Below are positions 43,893 through 51,544 of a stretch of DNA of 57,800 nt, one piece after another. The notes below the pieces were generated by a model that was given only the letters and a program-made list of their open reading frames with translations, made no database searches and was not told the DNA's origin. The stretch lies in the NCBI GenBank assembly GCA_031119205.1, contig JAVHYF010000013.1, forward strand, positions 55,109 to 112,908, given 5' to 3'. A program made the translations under genes and the position numbers. Within the stretch, counting starts at the first letter, position 1. Each line of letters starts with the position of its first letter. This stretch comes from Moraxellaceae bacterium. Lineage in GTDB: Bacteria > Pseudomonadota > Gammaproteobacteria > Burkholderiales > Rhodocyclaceae.

Positions 43893-44675
43893 ATGAAGCG
43901 ACGCCAACCCATCGCCCCGCTGGACACCGATCCGCCCGCCGCCGGTAAAACCCCGGCCGCCCGTGCTGCGGCCGCCAAAGCCGGCCCGCGCAAGCGGGAC
44001 AACGTCGGCGCGGCGGACGCACGCATCTACGACGCGATCTTCCAGGCCGTGATGCTCCACCGCCTGAAGCCCGGCATGAAGCTGCCGGAACCGCAGCTGT
44101 GCGAGCTGTTCGGAGTGAGCCGCACGCTGGTGCGCAAGGCCCTGCAGCGCCTGGCCGGCGATCACATCGTGGATCTGCGCCCCAACCGTGGCGCCGTGGT
44201 GGCCTCGCCGACGCCGGAAGAAACCCGCGAGATCTTCGCCGCGCGCCGCGCCATCGAGGCGGCCATCATGCCGCTGGTGATCGCCAACGCCACGCCAGCC
44301 CGCATCAAGGTGCTGCGCGAAGCCATCGACGCCGAGCACGAAGCGCTGCACCAGCCCTCGCAGCGCGAATGGGCGCAACGCGCGGGCGGCTTCCATACCC
44401 TGCTCGCCGAGCAGGGCGGCAACCGCGTGCTGGCCGCCTTCCTCACCCAGCTGATGTCGCGCTGCTCGCTCATCGTCGCGCTGTACGAGGCACCCGGCGA
44501 CGCGCTGTGCGAACACGAGGAACACGCCGAACTGGTGGCCCGCATCGCCACCGGCGACACAGCCGGCGCCATCGCCCTGATGGATGCCCACCTGCACGCG
44601 CTGGAAGCGCGCATCCGCCTGCCCAAGCCGGAAGAAGCCCCCGACCTCGCCGCCCTGCTTGGCCTGGGCGCCTGA
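43893..44675 (+). CDS. GntR-family regulator, FCD type, with purine genes
   Basis: 260 residues. An Ala/Lys-rich N-terminus of about 45 residues precedes the HTH (LFGVSRTLVRKALQRLAGDHI, then RGAVVASP). The FCD domain follows (about 115-240). It resembles the GntR protein at 7765 closely, including the motif FGVSRTLVR. Being between allantoicase and a BMP-type binding protein, it probably senses a purine breakdown product. ATG 43893 is chosen over earlier in-frame starts because these overlap the palindromes. Confidence 0.9.
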   Translation: MKRRQPIAPLDTDPPAAGKTPAARAAAAKAGPRKRDNVGAADARIYDAIFQAVMLHRLKPGMKLPEPQLCELFGVSRTLVRKALQRLAGDHIVDLRPNRGAVVASPTPEETREIFAARRAIEAAIMPLVIANATPARIKVLREAIDAEHEALHQPSQREWAQRAGGFHTLLAEQGGNRVLAAFLTQLMSRCSLIVALYEAPGDALCEHEEHAELVARIATGDTAGAIALMDAHLHALEARIRLPKPEEAPDLAALLGLGA

Positions 44676-45103
44676 GCGTCCAGGCGCGTGAGTATTTAAG
44701 GGCGCCCCCAGTGGCGCCCTCGCTGCAGCCCTCCCGCTTCCCGCTCTCACCCCCGCTCCCTCTTTCGTCCGGCGCCGCGACACCTGACGAAAGACGTCGC
44801 TTGCGCGTCCCCGCCGACGCACCGCCCCATCGGCCTCTGTCCCGGTAGCGCGCCCGTTTCTTCCCCTGCTCGTCGCCATCGGCGCCGGCCGTCAGCCCGG
44901 TCCGCCGCACCAAGGCCGCGCGCATCCATGCCCGGGAACGGTGCGGCGCGCATTGATCGTCGCCAGCCCGGGAATCACAACGTGTTGATTTAAAAGAAAA
45001 ACCATTCCCGGACCTAAGTGGACCGGTTGTTGCGTGTATACACTTAAGAAACGTAACGGATACGTTTCAGATTTTGTCGCATACAATCGCCCGGAGAACT
45101 GAA
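44676..45103. promoter_or_regulatory. Intergenic region between the GntR and BMP genes
   Basis: No gene seen. An 8-bp dyad, AGGGCGCC/GGCGCCCT, at 44699-44720 has no T-run but could end the GntR mRNA. A 9-bp dyad spans TCTTTCGTC (44761-44769) and GACGAAAGA (44786-44794). The AT-rich part near 44980-45080 includes TGTATACA at 45035-45042 and a near match, TGTATGCG (minus strand), at about 45079-45086. These lie close to the start of the BMP gene and are likely promoter and operator. Confidence 0.55.
45034..45043. promoter_or_regulatory. Palindrome, candidate GntR/FCD operator before the BMP gene
   Basis: GTGTATACAC, a perfect 10-bp dyad 60 bases before the ATG. It shares the core TGTATACA with the dyad at 12824-12837. 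Confidence 0.55.
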
Positions 45104-46201
45104 ATGGACCGTCGCAATTTCCTGCTTTCATCGCTGGCCGCCGGTGGCGCGCTGGCCCTGCCCTCGCTGGCCCACGCCAGCACCGCCTACAGCGCCAGCA
45201 ACCCGCTGAAGATCGGCTTCTGCTACCCCGGCCCCATCGGTGACGTGGGCTGGACCTACCAGCATGAGTTGGGCCGTCGCCTGGTGGACAAGACTTTCGG
45301 CAAGCACGTGAAGACGATGTACATCGAGAACGTGCCGGAGACGGCGGACGCCGAACGCGTGATCCGCCAGTTCATCCAGCAGGGCTGCAACATGGTGTTC
45401 ACCACCTCCTTCGGCTTCATGGAGCCGACGCTGCGCGTGGCGAAGCTGTTCCCCAAGGTCACCTTCGAGCACGCCACCGGCTACAAGACCGCGCCCAACA
45501 TGGGCATCTACCAGACGCGCTTCTACGAAGGTGCCTACCTGCTCGGCATCCTCGCCGGCAAGATGACCAAGACCAACACGCTGGGCTTCGTCGCCTCGGT
45601 GCCGATTCCCGAGGTGCTGCGCAACATCAACGCCTTCACGCTCGGCGCGCGCAGCGTCAATCCGAAGATCCAGACCAAGGTGATCTGGGTGTACTCCTGG
45701 TACGACCCGGGCCGCGAGCGCGAGGCCGCCGAGACGCTGGTCGCCCAGGGCGCCGATGTGATGTACCAGAACACCGACTCACCGGCGATCGTGCAGGTGG
45801 CGCAGGACAAGGGCCTGTTCGCCTTCGGCCAGGACTCCGACATGCTGAAGTACGGCCCGAAGTCGCACCTCTCCGCCAACACGGTGAACTGGGGCGTGTA
45901 CTACGTGAAGAAGGTGCAGGAAGTGCTGGACGGCAAGTGGAAGCAGGAAGACACCAAGTGGGGCATGAAGGAAGGGATGATCGAATTGTCCCCGCTCAAC
46001 GCCGCCGTGCTCGCCGACGTGGCGAAGCTGTTCAACCAGAAAAAGGCCGACATCGTTGCCGGCAAGTTCAATCCCTTCGCCGGCGAGATCCGCGACAACG
46101 AAGGCAAGGTGCGCGTGGCCGCCGGCCAGGTGCTGCCCGAGTCCGAACTGTGGTCGCTGAAGTGGTATGCCGAAGGGGTGCAGGGCAAGGTGCCGAGCTG
46201 A
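45104..46201 (+). CDS. BMP-family (basic membrane protein) periplasmic binding protein, probable purine/nucleoside uptake
   Basis: 365 residues. A signal segment with MDRRNFLLSSLAAGGALALP and cut near LAHAS leads to the BMP domain: GFCYPGPIGDVGWTYQHELG, NMGIYQTRFYEGAYLLGILAG, GADVMYQNTDSPAIVQVAQD. BMP proteins feed nucleoside or purine ABC importers. No permease or ATPase is adjacent, so those lie elsewhere. The neighbours (allantoicase, GntR, guanine-deaminase-like protein) support a purine role. ATG 45104 follows CCGGAGA. Confidence 0.9.
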   Translation: MDRRNFLLSSLAAGGALALPSLAHASTAYSASNPLKIGFCYPGPIGDVGWTYQHELGRRLVDKTFGKHVKTMYIENVPETADAERVIRQFIQQGCNMVFTTSFGFMEPTLRVAKLFPKVTFEHATGYKTAPNMGIYQTRFYEGAYLLGILAGKMTKTNTLGFVASVPIPEVLRNINAFTLGARSVNPKIQTKVIWVYSWYDPGREREAAETLVAQGADVMYQNTDSPAIVQVAQDKGLFAFGQDSDMLKYGPKSHLSANTVNWGVYYVKKVQEVLDGKWKQEDTKWGMKEGMIELSPLNAAVLADVAKLFNQKKADIVAGKFNPFAGEIRDNEGKVRVAAGQVLPESELWSLKWYAEGVQGKVPS

Positions 46202-46223
46202 CCGGCCATCGCCTGAAGAACGC

Positions 46224-46255
46224 GCCGTCACTCCCGCAGCCGCGGGAGTGACGGC
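46224..46255 (+). terminator. Hairpin between BMP gene and flavin-reductase-like gene
   Basis: Perfect 14-bp stem, 46224-46237 with 46242-46255, loop AGCC, and 25 bases before the next ATG. The T-tail is poor, so it may only attenuate or stabilise the BMP mRNA. Confidence 0.6.
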
Positions 46256-46280
46256 CAGTCAAGGACGGAACCAACGAATC

Positions 46281-46922
46281 ATGGACATCGATTTCTCAAG
46301 CATCACCGAGTACCAGCGCTACAAGCTGATGGCCAGCCTCATCGTGCCGCGGCCCATCGCACTGGTGACCACCATCGGCGAGGACGGCACCATCAACGCT
46401 GCGCCTTTCAGCATGTTCAACATGCTGGGCGAAGAGCCACCGCTGGTGATGATCAGCATCAACCGCGACAAGAGCGGAAAACTCAAGGACACCGCGCGCA
46501 ACATCCTCGCCAACGGCGAGTTCGTCGTGCATCTGGCCGACGAGGACATCGCCGAGCGCATGCACCGCTGCGGCGACCGCCTGCCACCGGACATGAGCGA
46601 ACTGGTGCACGTCGGCCTGACGCATTCGCCCTCGCGCGGCGTACGCCCGCCGCGCATCGTCGAAGCGCCGGTCGCCTTCGAGTGCAGGCTGTGGGAGAAG
46701 CTGGAGACGCCCAGTCGCCACATCTTCATCGGCCAGGTGCTGTGGCTGCACGCGCGTGAAGGCCTGGTCGACACCGAGAAGTGGCGCGTGCGCCTGCAGG
46801 ACTACTTTCCGGTCGGCCGCTTCGGCGCCAGCTTCTACACCACCACCCGCGACCGCTTCGCAATCAACGCCGATGGCGGCGAGAGCAGCGCGGATCGCAG
46901 CACCACCATCGACGAGATCTGA
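46281..46922 (+). CDS. Flavin-reductase-like (FMN-binding split-barrel) protein
   Basis: 213 residues. Typical pieces: ASLIVPRPIALVTTIGEDGTINAAPFSMFNMLGEEPPLVMISI (in parts) and YFPVGRFGASFYTTTRDRF. It belongs to the flavin reductase-like domain that binds FMN and supplies reduced flavin or acts on an unknown substrate. It lies between purine-related genes; a role such as assisting a purine or pyrimidine oxygenase is a guess. Confidence 0.85.
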   Translation: MDIDFSSITEYQRYKLMASLIVPRPIALVTTIGEDGTINAAPFSMFNMLGEEPPLVMISINRDKSGKLKDTARNILANGEFVVHLADEDIAERMHRCGDRLPPDMSELVHVGLTHSPSRGVRPPRIVEAPVAFECRLWEKLETPSRHIFIGQVLWLHAREGLVDTEKWRVRLQDYFPVGRFGASFYTTTRDRFAINADGGESSADRSTTIDEI

Positions 46923-46932
46923 GGACGCTTCC

Positions 46933-47409
46933 ATGAGCACTGACATGAACAACACCGACGAACATTACATGCGCCTCGCCATCGAGGCCTCTCGCACCGC
47001 CCTCGATGAAGGCAACTTCCCGTACGGCGCCACCCTGGTCAGCGCCGACGGCAAGACGGTTCACGTCTCACGCAACAACCAGGTGACGACACAGGACTGC
47101 ACCGGCCATGCGGAAGTGGTCCTCGTGCGCGAGGCGGCGCAGCAGTACGGCCCGGCGATCCTCGAAGGCGCGACGGTGTATGCCAGCGGCGAACCCTGCG
47201 CGATGTGCAGCGGTGCCATGTTCTGGGCCGGTGTATCACGCGTGGTGTTCGGCATGTCCTCGCCCACCATCAACGCGGTGGGCGGCGCGCCCTGGCTGCA
47301 ACGCCGCACACACGAAGTCCTGCACGACGCCTCGCGTCAGGTGCAGGTGGACGGCCCGCTGCTGGAGGAGGAAGCCACCGCAGTGCTGCGCGATTTCGTC
47401 GCACGCTGA
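46933..47409 (+). CDS. Nucleoside/guanine deaminase, cytidine deaminase superfamily
   Basis: 158 residues. Zinc motif HAE (His59, Glu61) and PCAMC (Cys89, Cys92) are intact. The lack of tRNA-adenosine deaminase (TadA) hallmarks and a context of purine breakdown point to guanine deaminase-like activity (guanine to xanthine), but cytosine or other nucleobase substrates are not excluded. ATG 46933 is 10 bases after the flavin-reductase gene stop, so the two are cotranscribed. Confidence 0.85.
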   Translation: MSTDMNNTDEHYMRLAIEASRTALDEGNFPYGATLVSADGKTVHVSRNNQVTTQDCTGHAEVVLVREAAQQYGPAILEGATVYASGEPCAMCSGAMFWAGVSRVVFGMSSPTINAVGGAPWLQRRTHEVLHDASRQVQVDGPLLEEEATAVLRDFVAR

Positions 47410-47554
47410 AAGCAGGCACCTGCCCTCTCGTACAAGGCCTTCACAACAATTGAAACCGCAAGAGAAACGGCGCTGATACGGACGCTCACCACACTGCGCA
47501 CACCGCAGAAAGACATCTGCGGAAATCTCTCACCCAGCACAGGAGCGCAAGAAA

Positions 47555-47851
47555 ATGAAAGTCCGCATCATCCTCGCCAGCCTCGCCCTCATCGCCAGCA
47601 CCCAGAGTCACGCCGTGCTCGCACTCAACAGCCTTGCCCTCAATGGCGCGGCCATCAACGGCACCTCGATCAAGGGCATCAACATCCTCAACAGCGCGCA
47701 ACTCAATGCCATCACGCTGAACGCCCTGAACCTCAATGCGCTGAATCTGAACGCGCTGAACCTCAATGCAGCGCACGTGAACGGCGCCTCGAACGGACCG
47801 GCCGCACACTTCGACGCCATCCTGCTGCATCCCGCAGTGATCCGTCCCTGA
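47555..47851 (+). CDS. Small secreted Asn-rich pentapeptide-repeat protein
   Basis: 98 residues. The signal peptide (VRIILASLALIAS to SHA, about residue 20) precedes about eleven five-residue units with the pattern x-Leu/Ile-Asn-x-x: LNSLA, LNGAA, INGTS, IKGIN, QLNAI, TLNAL, NLNAL (three near-identical), HVNGA. This is the periodicity of a pentapeptide right-handed quadrilateral helix. The DNA also has 15-bp near-repeats at about 47703-47770. The C-terminus (HFDAILLHPAVIRP) is not repetitive. ATG follows AGGAG. The function is unknown. The following gene overlaps by one base (TGATG). Confidence 0.8.
   Translation: MKVRIILASLALIASTQSHAVLALNSLALNGAAINGTSIKGINILNSAQLNAITLNALNLNALNLNALNLNAAHVNGASNGPAAHFDAILLHPAVIRP
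47703..47770 (+). repeat. Coding tandem repeat of about 15 bp
   Basis: Near-identical units of the type CTGAACGCCCTGAAC inside the pentapeptide-repeat gene encode LNALN-type units. It is coding-sequence repetition, not an array of spacers. Confidence 0.7.
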
Positions 47852-48111
47852 TGCGCGGTCCGCTACTGCACCCGGCAAGCGCCGGGTCTGCAGAGCGCAG
47901 CCTGCTCGATACCCTGGTCCGCCTGCGGGCGCGGCCGGGGCAAGCACTCGCAGTCGACGCGATCATCCGTGACTGCGCCTGTCACCATCAGCTTGACGAG
48001 CAGCAAGCCTGCGCGGCACTCAGTGCGTTCAGCCAGCGGGGCTGGCTGGTTCTGGCACCGCCGGGACAATGCCGCCTGACTTACCTGGGTTACGCGCAGT
48101 TACAGTTGTAG
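47851..48111 (+). CDS. Small uncharacterised protein coupled to the pentapeptide-repeat gene
   Basis: 86 residues. No family recognised. ATG 47851 uses the last base of the upstream TGA (TGATG), which usually means translational coupling. The sequence is mostly helical (SLLDTLVRLRA, VDAIIRDCACHHQLDEQQACAALSAFSQRG, in parts) and ends in a short beta-like strand (LTYLGYAQLQL), consistent with a small winged-helix or DprA/Rrf2-like fold, but this is speculative. There are three cysteines, two within one CAC motif. Confidence 0.6.
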   Translation: MRGPLLHPASAGSAERSLLDTLVRLRARPGQALAVDAIIRDCACHHQLDEQQACAALSAFSQRGWLVLAPPGQCRLTYLGYAQLQL

Positions 48112-48191
48112 GCCGGTGCCGACACGGACGGAGGGGATGCTCTTGGTAATATCGCGGCTGCCGTATCCCGCCGCACCTTCAGGAGGTCCCG

Positions 48192-48893
48192 ATGTCCCTG
48201 CTCCAACGCCCCCTTCATGCCGTCATGCTGAGCCTGCTGCTTGCCGCACCGCTCGCACAGGCCCAGGTTCCGCCCCCGCACGTTCCCACGATCGATCTCT
48301 CCGAAGAGGCGAGCCGCACCGTCGCCAACGACATGGCCGCAGCGCAGGCTTACGTGGAGATGAGCGACCGCGATCCCGCCGCACTGGCACGCAAGGTCAA
48401 CCAGCGCAGCGCGGAGGTACTCGCAGCGCTGAAGCCCTACAGCCAGGTCAAGGTCCAGTCCGCCGGTATTTCCACCTATCCGGTGTATGCCCGCAACGGC
48501 GGCCAGATCGAAAGCTGGCGCATGCGCAATACCCTGAACCTTGAATCGCGCGACATCCCCGCCCTGTCTGAAGCGGTCGGCAAACTGCAGACGCTGGCCG
48601 CGGTCGACCAGTTGCAACTGCGCCCTTCGCCCGAGACCTTCCGCAAGGCACGCGACGAAGCCATGGTTGACGCCCTGAAGGCCGTCGAAACCCGCGCCAC
48701 GGTAGCTGGCAACGCACTGGGCAAGAAGGTGCGCCTGCGCAGTGTCAGCATCGGTGACAGTGGTGGTCGCCCGCCAATCATGTATCGCCGCGCACCGATG
48801 GCGATGGCCGCCGCGGAAGCCGCGCCCGCTCCAATCGAGGCAGGTGAAAGCCAGGTCAGCGTGACCGTCAGCGGCAGCTTCGAACTCCAGTAA
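48192..48893 (+). CDS. SIMPL-domain (DUF541) periplasmic protein
   Basis: 233 residues. The signal peptide ends near APLAQAQ (residue about 25). The SIMPL domain covers about 30-230: [63 protein letters not shown]. Members are linked to oxidative or envelope stress and periplasmic assembly; the exact role is unknown. AGGAGG precedes ATG by 6 bases. Probably separate from dtd (25-base gap) or cotranscribed with it. Confidence 0.85.
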   Translation: MSLLQRPLHAVMLSLLLAAPLAQAQVPPPHVPTIDLSEEASRTVANDMAAAQAYVEMSDRDPAALARKVNQRSAEVLAALKPYSQVKVQSAGISTYPVYARNGGQIESWRMRNTLNLESRDIPALSEAVGKLQTLAAVDQLQLRPSPETFRKARDEAMVDALKAVETRATVAGNALGKKVRLRSVSIGDSGGRPPIMYRRAPMAMAAAEAAPAPIEAGESQVSVTVSGSFELQ

Positions 48894-48918
48894 GAAGACA
48901 ACACAGGGGAACGGCGGC

Positions 48919-49356
48919 TTGATCGCACTCATCCAGCGTGTCCGCCACGCCAGCGTCAGCGTGGCGGGCGAAGAGATCGGCCGCATCGGCCCGGGGCTGC
49001 TGGCCTTCGTCGGTGTACAGCGCGAAGACGACGAAGCCCGCAGCAAGCGCCTGCTGGAACGTGTGCTGACCTACCGCGTGTTCGGTGACGATGCCGGCCG
49101 CATGAACCGCTCGCTGCGCGATACCGACGGTGGGCTGTTGCTGATCTCTCAGTTCACGCTGGCCGCCGATACCCGCAGTGGCACCCGGGCCAGCTTCACG
49201 GCCGCCGCCGAACCGGCGCGGGCGCAGGCACTGTTCGACCAGTTCGTCGCACAGGCGCGCGCGACGCACGCAGACGTGGCCTGCGGTCGCTTCGGCGCCG
49301 ACATGCAGGTCAGCCTGCTGAATGACGGACCGGTTACCTTCTGGCTGGAAGCATGA
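48919..49356 (+). CDS. dtd: D-aminoacyl-tRNA deacylase
   Basis: 145 residues, typical DTD length. Catalytic SQFTL ([18 protein letters not shown]) and the GP motif in [10 protein letters not shown] are present. It hydrolyses D-aminoacyl-tRNA (and Gly-tRNAAla) to keep D-residues out of proteins. It starts at TTG 48919, because AGGGGAA lies about 8 bases upstream and there is no in-frame ATG nearby. Overlaps the NlpC/P60 gene by 4 bases. Confidence 0.94.
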   Translation: MIALIQRVRHASVSVAGEEIGRIGPGLLAFVGVQREDDEARSKRLLERVLTYRVFGDDAGRMNRSLRDTDGGLLLISQFTLAADTRSGTRASFTAAAEPARAQALFDQFVAQARATHADVACGRFGADMQVSLLNDGPVTFWLEA

Positions 49357-49895
49357 CGGGCCGAGCACTCGCGACCCGCACCACCACCCGCTTCGCCACT
49401 CGCGTTGCCACCCTCTCGCTCATCGCCCTGCTGACGGCCTGCGGCACGACGCCCACCGCGCCCCCGCCAGCCAGCCCTGCGCCGGGCGTCAGGCAGGACA
49501 GCTTCCGCCTGCATGACACGGCGGATGCCAACGAGATCGTGCTGACCGCGCTCGGCCTGCTGGACACCGGCTACCAGTTCGGGGGCCGCAACCCGGAAGC
49601 CGGGCTCGATTGCAGTGGCATGGTGAGTTACGTCGTCGAGCAGGTGACGAAGCGACGCCTGCCGCACAATGCCGCGCAGATCGCGTCCCTGACGCGCAGC
49701 ATCCCGCGCAGCGAACTGCGGCCGGCCGACCTGGTGTTCTTCAACACCAGCGGCAAGCCGTACTCGCACATGGGGATCTACCTCGGTGACGGCAAGTTCG
49801 TGCACGCGCCGTCCACCCGCGGGAAAGTACGAGTGGAGCGCATCGACATGGCGTACTGGAACACGCGCTTCACTGGCGCACGCAGCCTGTTCTGA
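49353..49895 (+). CDS. NlpC/P60-family lipoprotein, peptidoglycan endopeptidase
   Basis: 180 residues. Lipobox LLTAC places the lipidated Cys at residue 30. A Pro/Ala-rich linker follows, then the NlpC/P60 domain with catalytic Cys87 (LDCSGM), His139 (YSHMGIYLG) and His151 (FVHAPS). It cuts cross-links in the peptide part of peptidoglycan, likely at the outer membrane. ATG overlaps the dtd stop by 4 bases, though the two functions are not obviously related. Confidence 0.93.
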   Translation: MTGRALATRTTTRFATRVATLSLIALLTACGTTPTAPPPASPAPGVRQDSFRLHDTADANEIVLTALGLLDTGYQFGGRNPEAGLDCSGMVSYVVEQVTKRRLPHNAAQIASLTRSIPRSELRPADLVFFNTSGKPYSHMGIYLGDGKFVHAPSTRGKVRVERIDMAYWNTRFTGARSLF

Positions 49896-49920
49896 ACATG
49901 GCTGGCGCGCACAGCAGCGC

Positions 49921-50391
49921 TCATTTGAACATCGCGTCGTAGCGCCGCTGCATTTCCTCCGGCGTCACCTTTTCGATCTCGTGGCCGATCATCCACTCAT
50001 GGCCGAAGGGGTCGCGGATCTTGCAGGAGCGCTCACCATAGAACTGGTCGGTCGGCGGCATCAGCATCACCGCGCCCGCCTCCACAGCGCGTGCGGCCAA
50101 CGCATCGGCATCGTCCACATGCAGGTGGACCGATGACGCCACGCCGCCCACCGACGGCGGCGCCAGGCAGTCGAACTCCGGGTATTCGTCACTGAGCATC
50201 AGCACCGCCGGCCCGATGTCCAGCTCGGCATGACCGATGCGACCACCCGGCTCGACCAGGCGGAAGCGCTCACGCGCACCGAAGACCTTCACGTAGAAGT
50301 CGATGGCTGCCGCGGCGCCATGCACGCGCAGATAGGGGAAGACTTCCTTGATGCGGGGCGCAGCGGGACCATTGTTTTGCAGTTCAGGCAT
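49921..50391 (-). CDS. VOC/PhnB-like protein
   Basis: 156 residues. Glyoxalase-fold motifs: VFPYLRVHGAAAAIDFYVKVFGA, GRIGHAELDIGPAVLMLSDEYPE, CKIRDPFGHEWMIGHEIEKV (in parts). Many such PhnB-like proteins are not enzymes of known substrate. Ligand residues include His in GHAEL, and Glu in GHEWMIG, so a metal site is likely. ATG 50391. Downstream of the AraC gene on the same strand. Confidence 0.82.
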   Translation of the reverse strand: MPELQNNGPAAPRIKEVFPYLRVHGAAAAIDFYVKVFGARERFRLVEPGGRIGHAELDIGPAVLMLSDEYPEFDCLAPPSVGGVASSVHLHVDDADALAARAVEAGAVMLMPPTDQFYGERSCKIRDPFGHEWMIGHEIEKVTPEEMQRRYDAMFK

Positions 50392-50506
50392 GACGGCACT
50401 CCGTAAATGGGGACGCTTGCAGTGTGGTCCGCACGGCCGGCCCGGTATTGGAAAAATATCCCGCGCAGGGCCGCTGATCCGGCGGCACGCTGCGGCCACT
50501 TGCCAT

Positions 50507-50548
50507 GGCCACCTTATTGCGGCCACCTTATGACGGCCACCTCATCGC
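50507..50548. repeat. Three 14-bp tandem repeats
   Basis: GGCCACCTTATTGC, GGCCACCTTATGAC and GGCCACCTCATCGC lie head to tail between the AraC and VOC genes, with a partial fourth copy just before (GGCCACTTGCCAT). A tiny variable-number repeat candidate; biological role unknown. Confidence 0.6.
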
Positions 50549-50566
50549 CCGGGCAACATCTCCCTC

Positions 50567-51472
50567 TCAGGCAGTGTCCTCTGCAATACTGGTGCTGCCC
50601 GGATAGTGGTTCGCCAGCAGGAATTCGCGCGGGGTCAGTCCGCTGAAGGCACGGAATTCCATGTTCATGTGCGACTGGTCGTAGTACCCGGCAGCTAGCG
50701 CCAGTTCGGCCAGCGAGCCCGCGACAATGCCGTCTGCCGCAGCGGGAGGCTGCCGCAGATGTTCCAGCAAGTGGCGGAAACGCAGCAACCGGGCGTAGTG
50801 CTTCGGCGACACGCCGACATGCCTGCGGAAGGCTGCCTGCATGGCGTTGCGCGAATAGCCCGCCTGTTCACGCAAGGCCTCGATGCCCGTGCCGCCATGT
50901 CGCGCCTCCATTTGCGCCAGCATCCAGCACAGGCCGGCATCGACAGGTGCGGCACGCTGCAGGCGCTCCACCAGCCAGTCGACCGCCAGCCGTATCCGTG
51001 AGTCCGCGTCGGGCGCGGCAAGGCAGCGCCCGGTGAGCGCGGCCGCTGCATCGCGCAGCAGGTCGTCGAGATCGAGGGTCAGATCGGTTGCCGCGTGGAG
51101 CGAATGCCCCAGCACCCTGTGCGCTGCCAGCGGCCGCAGGCGCAAGCCAAGCACGCAGAGGCGCGCAGAAGGTGCCTGCACCACGAAGGCCCGGCTGTGC
51201 AGACCGGTGACGCAGCTCAGGGGCGTCGCCACGCAGCGCTCGCCGATCACGTCCTGGTAACGCCCTTCCAGCTGCAGGATCAGTTCCACCGTGCCGCCGG
51301 GAAATACCCGCTCGCGGGCCTGCGCAAGACGACCGTCGAAGTGCCAGATCAGCTCGACCGCGCCAGCAAGTGGCGATCCACGCGGCGGTACCCACCAGGC
51401 GCTGTGCCAGCGGCCCTGGTCGGTATCGACAATGGAGTGAGCGATCGAATCAGCGATCGGATGCGAGGCCAC
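50567..51472 (-). CDS. AraC-family transcriptional regulator
   Basis: 301 residues. The N-terminal part (AGAVELIWHFDGRLAQARERVFPGGTVELILQ, in pieces) is of the DUF6597 type. The C-terminal AraC HTH holds GYSRNAMQAAFRRHVGVSPKHYARLLRFRHLLEHL and GYYDQSHMNMEFRAFSGLTPREFL. It may control the VOC gene behind it, though this is inferred only from position. Start is GTG 51472, with GGAGGA 6 bases upstream. Confidence 0.9.
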   Translation of the reverse strand: MASHPIADSIAHSIVDTDQGRWHSAWWVPPRGSPLAGAVELIWHFDGRLAQARERVFPGGTVELILQLEGRYQDVIGERCVATPLSCVTGLHSRAFVVQAPSARLCVLGLRLRPLAAHRVLGHSLHAATDLTLDLDDLLRDAAAALTGRCLAAPDADSRIRLAVDWLVERLQRAAPVDAGLCWMLAQMEARHGGTGIEALREQAGYSRNAMQAAFRRHVGVSPKHYARLLRFRHLLEHLRQPPAAADGIVAGSLAELALAAGYYDQSHMNMEFRAFSGLTPREFLLANHYPGSTSIAEDTA

Positions 51473-51544
51473 GGCGATCCTCCGGAGCGCAGGCGGACGG
51501 TGCCGCCCATGCTACGCCGGCCGCCGCGGGCGCGGGCGCGGGGA

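Noticed and set aside
47690-47775. Possible CRISPR-like or other repeat array
   Set aside because: Repeat units are about 15 bp without spacers and are in-frame codons for a pentapeptide pattern.
39823-48111. RiPP cluster built from the YcaO protein and the small repeat protein
   Set aside because: The YcaO protein is an OsmC fusion with no dehydrogenase, protease or transporter next to it. The repeat protein is 5.5 kb away with purine genes in between and has a Sec-type signal peptide.
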